Assembly: GCA_026413225.1 (NCBI GenBank)
Contig: CM048557.1
Coordinates: forward strand, 496,001 to 560,000
Direction of reading: 5' to 3'
Length of the DNA stretch: 64,000 nt
Source of the DNA: Otis tarda
Lineage: Eukaryota; Chordata; Aves; Otidiformes; Otididae
The notes below the pieces were generated by a model, which saw only the letters and a program-made list of their open reading frames with translations, searched no databases and was not told the DNA's origin. Position numbers and translations under genes: made by a program. Positions 1 to 8,989 of this stretch are shown one piece after another. Position 1 is the first letter of the stretch. The number at the start of each line of letters is the position of its first letter.

Positions 1-266
1 CTGCGCCTCCCCCTCTGCGCCTCTGCCCCCGCTCAGCTTCTTCACATCTTCTCTTCTTCTCTCTTTTTTTTTCTGTTTTCCCCTTCTTAAATACGTTATC
101 GCAGAGGCGTTATCACGGGACATTCTGCTACCAATCGGCTCGGCCTTGGCCAGCAGCAGGTCCGCCCTAGGCCTGGCCAAGTCCACTGAACAAAGGGGAG
201 CGACTTCTAGCAGTTTCCTGCAGAAGCTACCACCTTAGGCCCCCCCTCACTAACAAAACCACGACA
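1..266 (-). mobile_element. ERV LTR, family B, copy A (cut by window edge)
   Basis: Read on the minus strand this is the 5' end of a long avian LTR. It starts TGTCGTGG at 266, runs through a run of G and the segment with AGCTTCTGCAGGAAACTGC, and reaches a TATTTAAGAAGGGG box and a GAGAAGAAGAG tract before the window ends. The same sequence recurs in plus orientation at 10203-11341 and in minus orientation at 39766-40911, which define a full length near 1.14 kb. Only the first 266 bp are visible here. No internal viral sequence adjoins the visible end. The family name is my label; I did not match it to a database entry. Confidence 0.85.
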
Positions 267-3050
267 CCTCCCATGGCACTTTGCCCATCAAGTAGTAGTA
301 GTGTTTAGTGTAGCAGGAATGAAGCAGAAATGGGTAATATGTTTCTTTTAGTATTTTTAAAAGCAAACTTCCCAGCTTATTTGCTGGGAAATACAACAAA
401 CTCTGTATCTAATTTTGTTTTCATCCTAATCATCTGTAAGCACTTCCCTGTCTGCCTCTGGGTATTTTTTGATGCCTTTATTGCGCATCCTCTCAAACAG
501 ACAGAGAATTCACCAAACAACAGTCAGTCTCCTTTATTTGTAGTCAGACCTGAGAAACTCATTTGGCCATGTAGCTGTGATTCTTCACCTGCCCTGCACA
601 GGGCCTCTGCTTTTAACACAATTCTGATTATTTCAGCTATATATTCCATAAAGGAACAGAAATGGTTTTACATTTTTCCTGCATTAAAGTCTTATTGTCT
701 ATCTACCTGCTTCCCCTGTATTATGCATAAACCTGGTAACTGTACTCTCCATTTACTTCACTTTTCTAAAAGAAAAAAATGTTTACACATCAATTTGGGA
801 AGGGAGTAGAGAATATACCTAATTGCCTGGCCTAAAATTTAATCTTAAAATTTTGGCACAGAATGGATTTTAAGGGTATCTGTTTGGCATTGGACAACTG
901 CCATCTTGAACTTGCTATTTCTGAAAATTAAACAGGGAAGTTTTAAAAGTTCAATTTCGTTTTTTATTTAAAGATAAACTATTATTCAGTATATTGACTT
1001 AGTAGTATAGATAACTGTCTCCTCAAGTTTAGAAAGAACAGAGGGAAAGGTAGATCTGAAAAGCTGCAAAAGTAAGAAAAAGGAAGATTGTACCATGCCA
1101 GGAAAAACAAAGTATGTTTTCTTTTTTATAATAGATACATAATAAATCCCAAATGTGCAATTAAGGTTGTGGTCATCACTAGAGGTGAATCATATTTACT
1201 GTTTTCTCATCCTTGGATGAGAAATCATCACATCCATTTCTCATCCACAGCCATATGATGTCATTTAATATTGCATAATAATCATAATAGACTTCTTGAT
1301 CAACTTCGTCCTTTTTACCTCTAGCTTTTTGTTTATACCTTCTTTTCCTATATCACTCCCTTCTTTTCCACCTCTAATACTCTTTCCCTCTTTTCTTCTT
1401 TTGCTGCCTCCACATTCCTCCTTTTCTCTCTTCATATACATCCTCACTGCCGCTGATGACATCCATGCTGCTCACCATCTGTGGAAAACTGCATAGTGTA
1501 AATACCTACTGTCAATTTAAGGTGCTTGAAGGAAAACAAGCTTCCCAGCATACTGGCTTGTGGTGTCACCTCACAGTAGCACGAGGAACTGACATCCAAG
1601 GAGATCGTTCCTCACGGCCTTGACCACCCCAGGCTGCCTCACAGCCTCCCTGGCAGCCAGGACTCTAGAAATGCTTCATAGGCAATTACATCTGCCGCCG
1701 AGGAGCCGTGTTTTGAAACACACTTTCAAAACACAAATGTGTTATGGAGGGAACTGCCTAGAATTGCATAGACTGGAACGAGTTAATAAACTGTATTCTA
1801 TAGTACTAGATTATGAAAATTCTTAATGTGTGGTATGTAGTCCCTTGCTTTTCCTAAGTGCTGAGAATTTATTCTGAGTGAATTTTTAATATAATAAAAT
1901 CCTACTCCTATTCTACTGTACTCATTATTATTTAATCAATTTAAATGGAAACAATATATGATTATAAAGACTAAAATTATTCTTAACAGGTCTAACTTGA
2001 AGTCTCTGTCTTATTAAATAGAAAGAAATATTACACTTTGATAAATGTACATATAGCTTGCATGAGCCTCACCCGAACACCAATTTAAGAATACAAGTAA
2101 AGTTATAGCTTAAATGCACTTTTTTACTCTTAGGAAGTTTCAGAAAATTTTGCCTGCTCCCCAGCTTGAACATTTTCATAGCTATTTCTGAACAATCTCA
2201 GTTTATTACTGTGTCTCAGCTGTAAAAACTGCATTAGAAAGCTTGTGTTTTAAAAATCAGCATCATCTGCTTGAATACTAAATAAATAATAGATGCACAT
2301 TCCTTATACTTACATTTTCCATAAATTTGCTTCCTCAAAATTTCAAGTCTGCATTACTTTTGATCCACAGGTGTGCATTTTAGGAACATTCATAAAAAAA
2401 TAAGATGAGCTTGGGGTCCTACTTAAGGAACGATAAGGAAAGGACATACTTGTTTTCTTGCAAAAAGAAAATAAACCCATGCCTATAATGCACATAAAGA
2501 GAAAACATTCTTGGAGAACACAGTGATCACAGTCATTATTCTGAGAACATATTGTATTCACTTGCAGCAATTCTGTAATCTTCAGCATGAGTTTTCATTT
2601 TACAATACAGCAATATATTCTTCTCAATGCATTTGTTTACTTCTGTGGTTGTGCAACTGAATTTAAAACATGAAAAGAGCATAAACTGTTAGTACCATCT
2701 TAGTGCCACAAGTACCAGTTACTGTCTCCTGCTTATCTCTCCAGGGTGTCCATCATTCTGCAGCTTTGTAAGTTTGGCATTTTCCCTAAGGGCCATGAAA
2801 TTAAATTTTTATCCGCAGAGAATTCACCATTTTCTAGTGTCCAGCCTTCATTGTCTGTGTCTATGTGCCACTGAGGCTTATTTGAAACGGCCTCTTTCTA
2901 TTTTCCCTGCATGAAGTATATTTTTTGCACAGTTTGGCAGATGGTAGAGTTACAGAGCTGGAGAGGACTCCATATGGCAATAAGGGAAAGCAAAAAGCAT
3001 AGATGTTTATAGAAATAGAAATATACAGGTTGGAAAAATAGCACATGAGA
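267..3050. other. Intergenic, no gene recognised
   Basis: AT-rich single-copy-looking DNA. The open stretch at 330-809 shows no domain, signal peptide or familiar protein. A pyrimidine-rich tract at about 1330-1440 makes short mirrored open frames on both strands. I see no RNA gene or promoter signature. Confidence 0.5.
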
Positions 3051-3262
3051 TAGAATCATAGAATAGTTTGAGTTGGAAGGGACCTTAAAAGTCATCTAAT
3101 CCAACCCTCTTGCAAGGAGCAGGGAGATCTCCAATCAGATCAGGTTGCTCAGAGCCTCATCCAACCCAGGTTGAATGTTTCCAGGGATGGGGCATCTACC
3201 ACCTCTCTGGGCAACCTGTTCCAGTGCTCTACCACCGTCATTGCAAAATGAGGAGGTAGGAG
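3051..3262 (-). mobile_element. CR1 LINE 3' fragment
   Basis: The plus strand begins with the repeated octamer-like AGAATCATAGAATAG and continues GTTGGAAGGGACCTT and CATCTAATCCAACCC. This is the reverse complement of the avian CR1 3' end, which ends in short ATTCTATGATTCT-type repeats rather than poly(A). It is a 5'-truncated minus-strand copy of about 210 bp with no usable ORF. Confidence 0.9.
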
Positions 3263-3475
3263 GAGATAAACTGCTGTAGCTACTGACACCTGCTCCACTA
3301 CCTGTCACACAGAGACTGAAGCAGGTTCTAGGCCGTGTTTAAGCTGGACTTCCACATTGTGGAAACCAAGCCTTCAGGAGCAGATACATCTAACTTGAAA
3401 GTGAACAGCAAAAAACAAACTATCATGCAGTTTATGATCACATAATCTAGTCTAACATCCTATATATTACTGGCA

Positions 3476-3745
3476 ATCATAGAATCATAGAATAGTTTGG
3501 GTTGGAAGAGACTTTAAACATCATCTAGTTCCAACCCTCCTGCCATCAGCAGAGACACCTTCCACTAGACCAGGTTGCTCAAAGCCCTATCCAACATGAC
3601 CTTGAACACTTCCAGGCATGGGGCATCCACAACTTCTCTGCGCAACCTGTTCCAGTGCCTCACCACCCTCACAGTAAAGAATTTCTTCATTGTGTCTAGT
3701 CTAGATCTACCTTCTTTCAATTCAAGTTTTATGCAAGTATTTCTT
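3476..3745 (-). mobile_element. CR1 LINE 3' fragment
   Basis: Starts CATAGAATCATAGAATAG followed by the CR1 segment GTTGGAAGAGAC and the CATCTAGTTCCAACCCTCC region. Same orientation as the copy at 3051 but independently truncated, about 270 bp. The 214 bp between the two copies are not CR1, so these are either two insertions or one broken copy. Confidence 0.88.
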
Positions 3746-4460
3746 ATTAAAGCCCTAATCCTGTTGTTTTGACTGAAGCACAGCTTGTGTTTTTACTAAA
3801 ATATATCTTCCAGAATGACATCCAGTCTCAGTCAAAAGATACTAAGAGTACTGATTACTGCTACTGGGAATTTGTTTTGGTGATCCTCTAGTTTCATTTG
3901 TTAGACATTTGATCTTTTTACATCTTCCTTCACTTAAGAGCTGTTCAGCACTCAGTATTTTCTTCTTGAGGAGATACCGTTGCTCTTTTTTTTTCTCAGC
4001 TTGATGCCCAGAGTTAACTGTTAAAAGTAAGAACTGATGAGGGAATCCTGCACCTTTCATGAGATGCTCATTAAAAAATAAAGTTATAAGTCTGGTATTT
4101 CTGAACTTGAAAAGCACTACATCAGAGTTTTTGTTTGTTTGGGGGTGGGTTTTTTTGTTTGTTTGTTTGTTTTAAATAAGCCATTGGTCTAAAAGCTCTA
4201 TAAAAGCTCTATCTCCTTGGCATTTACTCAGGACCTTGGTATCATTGGCTCTATTACAGTGAGCGTTTCTTTGCTGCTTCATCTCAGCATTTCTACTCCT
4301 GCCATTCTACTTGCTAATGACCGAATCTTGTTTTCAGCCTTTGTCCCCTAGGAATCTTGTTTGAATACGGAGTTTGGCATCCGTTCAAGCCTTGTAATCT
4401 GGCTGAAGGGGGTGGGGGTGACTTGCGCTTTTTTTTTTTTTTTTTTTTTTTGGCAGTGTG
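3746..4460. other. Intergenic, simple repeats beside the provirus
   Basis: No gene recognised. There is a GTTT-type simple repeat at about 4128-4172 and a run of about 22 T at 4430-4451. The sequence TGGCAGTGTG (4451-4460) sits directly against the 5' LTR; its last five bases are the left target duplication of the provirus. Confidence 0.6.
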
Positions 4461-4807
4461 TGTGGGGTAATGTTAGCAAGGTTGCATGTATGCAGAAGGG
4501 ACAGTCCGTGGCGATTCACGCACTGGGCACGGATAAGTCCATGAGTGCAAGAGGCAGGTGCGCCCACGTACGTGGTGGGCACGGATAAGTCCCTGGGCGC
4601 AGGGGCAGGTGCCTGGCGGGCACGGATAGATCCATGGGCGCAGGGGGCGGGTGCGTTCGCGTGCGTAGCGGGTGTACGGGTATTTAATCCTGTGTTGCGC
4701 AGCATTAAATTGAAGGCTTGGCTTGGCGGTATCCGTGTGGTGCCCTGCGTTCCCCGGGGCGGGGTTCCGGTGCGTCCTGGGTTGGTTTGCTGGCAAGAGA
4801 GCTGGCA
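4461..4807 (+). repeat. 5' LTR of the provirus
   Basis: Begins TG and ends CA. U3 holds three tandem copies of a GGGCACGGATAAGTCC-type unit at about 4525, 4577 and 4618, typical of a retroviral enhancer. A TATTTAA box lies at about 4681 and ATTAAA, a possible poly(A) signal, at about 4705, so R probably starts just after the TATA-like box. GC-rich with many CpG. The matching 3' LTR is at 13303-13650. Confidence 0.92.
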
Positions 4808-4809
4808 AG

Positions 4810-4827
4810 TGGTGACCCCGACGTGAT
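4810..4827 (+). other. Primer binding site, tRNA-Trp type
   Basis: TGGTGACCCCGACGTGAT lies two bases after the CA end of the 5' LTR. It is complementary to the 3' end of tRNA-Trp and is the primer site used by avian leukosis/sarcoma viruses. It appears unmutated over 18 bases and places the element near alpharetroviruses or their relatives. Confidence 0.92.
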
Positions 4828-4990
4828 TCCCCGGGATGGGATCCCGATAGAGGGAGGGTCTGTAAGTTGTCGTGCAGCGACAACCGGTGACACCCGACGT
4901 GTCAGAAGGTAAGGCGTGGCCGCGGGGCGGTCGTGGTCCGGACAGGTTTGAATCGTGGCCGCGGGGCGGTCGTGCCTGCCTGCTGTTAGG
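4828..4990 (+). promoter_or_regulatory. Retroviral 5' leader with splice donor
   Basis: Untranslated leader between PBS and gag. AGAAGGTAAGG has a strong splice-donor form with GT at 4909-4910, presumably the donor for subgenomic env RNA. A CGTGGCCGCGGGGCGGTCGTG unit occurs twice, at about 4916 and 4954, separated by 15-17 bases; being GC-rich it could form part of the packaging structure, but that is inference. Confidence 0.6.
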
Positions 4991-6540
4991 ATGGCATCCA
5001 TCCAGGATACAGTAAAGGCGTTGGGAAAAAGAGGTAAATTGTCCGGTGCATACGGCACTGTTGATGAAGGGCTTGATTAGCAAGCCGGGAGAGATGATCG
5101 ACGTGGCGCGGTTACAGGTGGCGGGGAAAGAGCCATCGGAAGGGGAGGGGGACGAGCGGGGTCGAGACGGCGCGGAGGGGACGGGGGATGGCCCTCCGGT
5201 GGTCTGCCCCGTTCGGCCGAGAGCCTCTGACAGTGATAAAGGGGCGATGGAGTTTGGGTGTGCTCTCCCGCGTGTTGCGCCTCGCTTGCCGGGGGAGCCT
5301 GGGCCGAGCGGGCGACCCCCCGGATGCGAGGACGCGGGGGTGCCCTCTGTCTCTCCTTCTACCCTGTCGGCTTCACCGCTTGTGGATTCGCGGAGGGGCG
5401 ATACCGGCTTGCCACCTCTCTCTGAGGATTCATGGGTTGCGGACAGGGGAGGGGACAGCGAAGCGGGACTAGTGGACGCTTTAATCCGCAGGTTCGAGCG
5501 GTTGGCGGCGGATGTACAAAAAACACTGAGTAAAGTAGAGGGGTCGGTGCGGAAAGCGGAGGCAGCGGCTGAACAGAAAACAGGTAGTGGATTAACGGAT
5601 TGGACATCGATTGCTAAGAATTGCGTATTGGAAGGGGTATCTCTAGGGCCATCAGATGGAGATGGGGGTATAATAGTGTGCCCAGTGACACAGGGGCAGC
5701 AGGGTCGGCAGTGGAGCCTGTTGGATTACAAGTTATTCAGGGAATGGCAGAAGGCGGTGAAGGAGGAAGGTGTTAATGGGGTGGGGGCTCGAGCGATCTT
5801 GGATGTGATCTGGGCAGCAAACCCGCTTCCTTTTGATTGTAGGCAGCTGGCTAGAGCGGTTTTTACAACCCCCCAAATGGTGCTGTGGGAGGCTGCGTTA
5901 AAGGAAGAAGCGGACAAGGTGGTTTTAGAAGCTTTAGCTCCGAATCACCCCTTGCACGGGATTAGTGTGGAAAGGATTCTAGGGTCAGGTAACTTCGCTG
6001 ATCCGGCCGCACAGGCTAATATGCGGGGCAGGGATATCCACGCCGCCGCGCGGGTGGAGTTCGCAAAAGTCGGTAAATATGAGGGCAAAAGGCAGCCGTA
6101 CACTCAGGTGAGACAGGGCGTAGGGGAGTCGTATACCTCTTTCTTGGAAAGACTACAGAAGGCGATTGAGAATTCTGATTTACCAGAGAATGTGAAACAT
6201 AGTCGCGAAAGAGTTAGCTAAACAGAATGCAAATAAGGTAACTCAACAAGTTTTGGCGCAATTGCCTGGGGATGCAGGTGTGGCGCAGATGATTAAGCGG
6301 GTTATGGAGGCAGAAGCGTTGCAGCAAGCAAAACCGCTCATTGCAGCAGTTTCCGCTATGCGATCACCCCCCGCGGGCCCCACCTGCTTTGGTTGTGGGG
6401 GTGTAGGACATTTCAAGCGGCAGTGTCCTTCAGGGACCGATCAGGGGATAGAACTTACAGGTGGCCAGAACAGGAGAAGTTTTCGATGTGGGCGGGGCGG
6501 ACATCTTGCCAAACAGTGTCTGCAGCCACGCTTGGCCAGA
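4991..6540 (+). pseudogene. gag: Retroviral gag, frame-shifted
   Basis: The ATG at 4991 is the probable start. The frame is lost by an indel between about 5013 and 5078, so most of matrix and capsid reads in another frame to 6221; a second indel near 6200 puts nucleocapsid in the third frame. Capsid is recognised by its major homology region (RQGVGESYTSFLERL, about 6110-6155). Nucleocapsid has a first CCHC knuckle intact (CFGCGGVGHFKRQC, about 6388-6429). The second knuckle lacks its first cysteine, which reads Ser (about 6478). The Gly/Glu- and Pro-rich stretch after the start would be matrix/p10-like. Homology fades after about 6520, where the OPTN-related block begins. It cannot make a full Gag. 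Confidence 0.88.
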
Positions 6541-6739
6541 GGGCAGTCAGCTGAGCCGGGACCGCCGCCGCAGCCGTGGGCGAGCTGTGAGGGGGGGCGA
6601 GCGGGGAGAGGCTCGGCGGTGGCTGCCCCTCAGGCGAGCCCGGTGCCGGGAGAAACTGCGGGCGGAGGCCGGTTTCTGTCACGGTCGCCGTGGGCGGGCT
6701 CGCCCGGTGACTCGGCGGATCCAGGTGTATGCTTCAGAG
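6541..6739 (+). other. GC-rich joint between gag and OPTN, possible OPTN 5' UTR
   Basis: Very GC-rich sequence after the gag zinc knuckles and before the OPTN start codon. It resembles a CpG-island 5' UTR more than viral sequence, so I infer captured OPTN leader; the exact breakpoint is somewhere in about 6520-6620. The OPTN frame is open upstream back to about 6461, but it is not the frame of the nucleocapsid. Confidence 0.45.
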
Positions 6740-8077
6740 ATGTCCAGCAAGCTGAAAAGCCATCCTGCTGAAAATGGAGAGCATCCCAAGAGAAAAACGG
6801 AAAACGGAACAGACAGCATGGCTGCCTCAGCCCTTAGCACCTACACGGCTTCTTTTAACTCATTGCTCTCAGTGATGAGTTCTTTCATCTGCTGTACCAT
6901 TTCTTCTGGGGTGAAGTTGCATAACCAAGCTATGAAGGACTAGTACGAGGAACTTTTCATCTGTTGAGAGAAGCAGAAAGAAGAACGAGAATTTTATGAG
7001 TTAAACTTTAAAGAAGTTAAGCAGTGCTTCCTAGACAAGTGCATGGAAAATGAAAAGCTACAACAACAACTTCAGAACTTAAAGGAAAGAGAAGGAGCTG
7101 AAATGAAGGGCTGCATGGCTCCTGAGAAGGAAATGAGGCAGCTGATATCCCAGGTGCAACAGCTCCAGGCTGAGAAGGCCAATATGCTAGGCATAATTTC
7201 AGATCTGCAGGTCAAGCTGAACATCTCAGCAGAGGATTCCTTTGTGGAGATTGGGATGAACAAAGGAGAAATAAATAGAACTGCAAAGGAACATCAAGAG
7301 AATAGTGGTGAAATGACCAGTAACATTGATACCTACAGCAGGAGCAAAACTGCCGATGAATCAAAGAATCTGCAGTCTGAGGAGCTCATTGTAAGCCAAC
7401 TGCTCTACTGCCTTAGAAATGAAACTCAGAAGAGGGAAGAACTTGAGAAGGAGCTGCAGAATCACAAAGAGAGACTGTCAAAACTGGAGAAGAAAACCAG
7501 CAACTGCCTGAAGAGTGGGACACAAACTGAACAGCAAGCAGAGGAGAGTTCAGAGGCTGTTGGCAGTGAAGTAGAAACTCTGAGTTTGCAAGTTTGTGCT
7601 CTGTTTAAAGAGCTTCAGGAAGCCTGTGAGAACGTAAAAGAAGCAGAACTGATTCAGAAGCAGCTTCAAGAAAAGTGCCAAGTACTGGAAAGAAAAAGCT
7701 CAGCTGCTGCATCAGAACTGGAGGAGAAGCAGCAGCTAATATACACCATCAAGAAGCTGGAACTTCAGGTGGAGAGCATGCAGGCAGAGGTCAAGCTGGA
7801 ACAAGCCAAGGCACATGAAGAAAAGGTGAGATATAGTAGCTTGCAGGATACAAATAGCAAACTCCTTCCTGAACTCACCAAGGCAATGAAAACCATTGAT
7901 GAAATGAAACTCAAAGAGCTGCACAGAGTGGATAAAGTTGTGGTGAAACAACTGAATGCAAAGGTGAAGTTGGCAGAACAAGCGCCTGTGGCAAAGCAGC
8001 TCCAGATAGATGAAATGAAGCAAATAATTGCTAATTATTTGTTATTGACTGTGCCCTTTGATTTGAAAAACATTTAA
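6740..8077 (+). pseudogene. OPTN: Partial intronless OPTN (optineurin) copy in ERV
   Basis: Optineurin is the host autophagy receptor and TBK1 adaptor. This copy starts at the ATG at 6740 and runs without introns through regions that occupy several exons in the normal gene, in one frame to 8077. Recognised parts are the N-terminal leader, the first coiled coil (TBK1-binding region), the LC3-interacting motif EDSFVEI (about 7233-7253), and the long second coiled coil to MDEMKQ. Optineurin homology stops near 8030, before the ubiquitin-binding UBAN and C-terminal zinc finger. Defects are a 66-bp inversion at 6847-6912, TAG at 6941-6943 and a TGA about seven codons later. After them an ATG at 7043 opens 344 codons with no further stop or frameshift. 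It is in the same orientation as the provirus and has no poly(A) tail or CR1 tail, so retroviral capture is likelier than LINE retroposition. Confidence 0.9.
6847..6912 (-). other. 66-bp in-frame inversion inside the OPTN copy
   Basis: Read on the plus strand these 22 codons are unlike optineurin. Read on the minus strand they encode TPEEMVQQMKELITESNELK plus EA, the conserved start of the optineurin coiled coil that should sit exactly here, between STYT and KLHNQAMK. The length is a multiple of three, so the surrounding frame is kept. One or two junction bases appear lost or gained at each side. Confidence 0.88.
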
Positions 8078-8246
8078 TTTTTCTATGATGCTTTCAATTT
8101 AATTACTTGGGAAACACACCCATCAGTTTACTCGGGAATACAGCATAAGACTTTTGGCTATGTACTTAATAGAACTATAGATCAATGGTTTAAGAAAATT
8201 TTATATTTCATTTTGGAAATTTCAACTCTAGGTTAGAATGATTCAG
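8078..8246 (+). other. Unrecognised AT-rich segment 3' of OPTN copy
   Basis: Follows the loss of OPTN homology near 8030. No poly(A) tract, no viral protein and no clear OPTN 3' UTR signature. It may be OPTN intron or 3' sequence, or ERV filler. It ends at a run of G at 8250-8258, where LTR family B sequence begins. Confidence 0.4.
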
Positions 8247-8373
8247 CATGGGGGGGGGTGGGGAGAGGTTGTCTTGTTCCCTTTCTCATTGTCCTGCTTT
8301 GGTTTTGGTAATAGATAATTTTCCCCAGTTCGAGTCTGTTTTGCCTGTGGCAGTGGCTTTAAGGATTTCTTGC
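8247..8373 (+). repeat. LTR family B, 3' fragment (copy D)
   Basis: The segment with CATTGTCCTGCTTTGG, TTTTCCCCAGTTCGAGTCTG and GGCTTTAAGGATTTCT matches the 3' third of the family B LTRs at 11120-11215 (plus) and 39880-39990 (minus). The U5 end is replaced after about 8373 by a GC-rich stretch to 8430. It could be what is left of a 5' LTR of the second ERV whose pol and env follow. Confidence 0.75.
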
Positions 8374-8431
8374 CACGGCCGCCGCCAGGCGTGCCCCCCA
8401 CATCCCCCCGCCATCCGGCGGGGCGGGGGCA

Positions 8432-8693
8432 GCTTACCCAAAAACTGCCATGGTTACAGATACTCCCGTCTGAGTTCCAGTGGCCTTTAGCAAGAGAAAA
8501 GCTGCACCATTTGAATGAGTTGACGAGTGATTACAACTTGGACATATAAAGCCAACAGACAGTTCCTAGAATACACCTGTGTTTGTAATACAGACAAATC
8601 AGGTAAATGACGACTCTTACAGGATTTAAGGACAGTAAATTCAGTAATTGAGGATATGGGACCTTTGCAGCAGGGGTTACCATCTCCTTCGAG
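8432..8693 (+). pseudogene. pol: pol fragment: N-terminal reverse transcriptase
   Basis: Broken frames give QWPLAREKLHHLNEL (about 8478-8522), NTPVFVI, RLLQDLR and IEDMGPLQQGLPSPS (about 8649-8693). These are the ordered conserved blocks of the fingers region of class II (alpha/beta) retroviral RT. At least one Trp codon is now TGA and one or two indels change frame. The catalytic palm (YMDD region), connection, RNase H and most of integrase are missing; the next recognisable piece is the integrase tail. Confidence 0.82.
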
Positions 8694-8779
8694 GTACGAA
8701 CTTTGTGTAAGTGAAAAGATGAATCCCTCAATATTGTCTCCGATTCTGCCTATGTGGTCAATGTAATACAATGCACTGA

Positions 8780-8969
8780 ATGGACAATGTTAAAGGAAAT
8801 TAATAATCTTTTGTTGTATGACCAGTTTCAAAAAAAAAGTTGGAGTGAAAATAAGAATCTGGAAACAGGTAATTGGGAAGGACTATTCCCTCTTATGATG
8901 TGGGGGAAAGGATACTCTTGTGTCTCTACAGGAGCAGTGAACAAGTGGATTCCTGCACGATGGGTATGA
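8780..8969 (+). pseudogene. pol: pol fragment: integrase C-terminal domain
   Basis: The frame ending at 8969 contains NWEGLFPLMMWGKGYSCVST then PARWV, the SH3-like C-terminal domain of class II retroviral integrases with its WGxGYxCVST core. It is joined to the RT fragment by an internal deletion. A second, independent copy of this domain belongs to the outer provirus near 12520-12640, showing that two pol lineages are present. Confidence 0.75.
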
Positions 8970-8989
8970 CCAGCGCTCCAAGCTGCCTT

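Noticed and set aside
330-809. 159-aa open frame
   Set aside because: No domain, no conserved motif, low-complexity codon use, no promoter or splice context.
4385-5083. Long minus-strand open frames across the 5' LTR (and similar at 13315-13680)
   Set aside because: GC-rich enhancer repeats give open frames by composition; Pro/Thr/His-rich translations with no domain, and both LTRs produce the same artefact.
8780-8969. Considered an env start or a novel small protein
   Set aside because: The WGKGYSCVST core matches integrase C-terminal domains, and the same domain occurs in the outer element near 12560.
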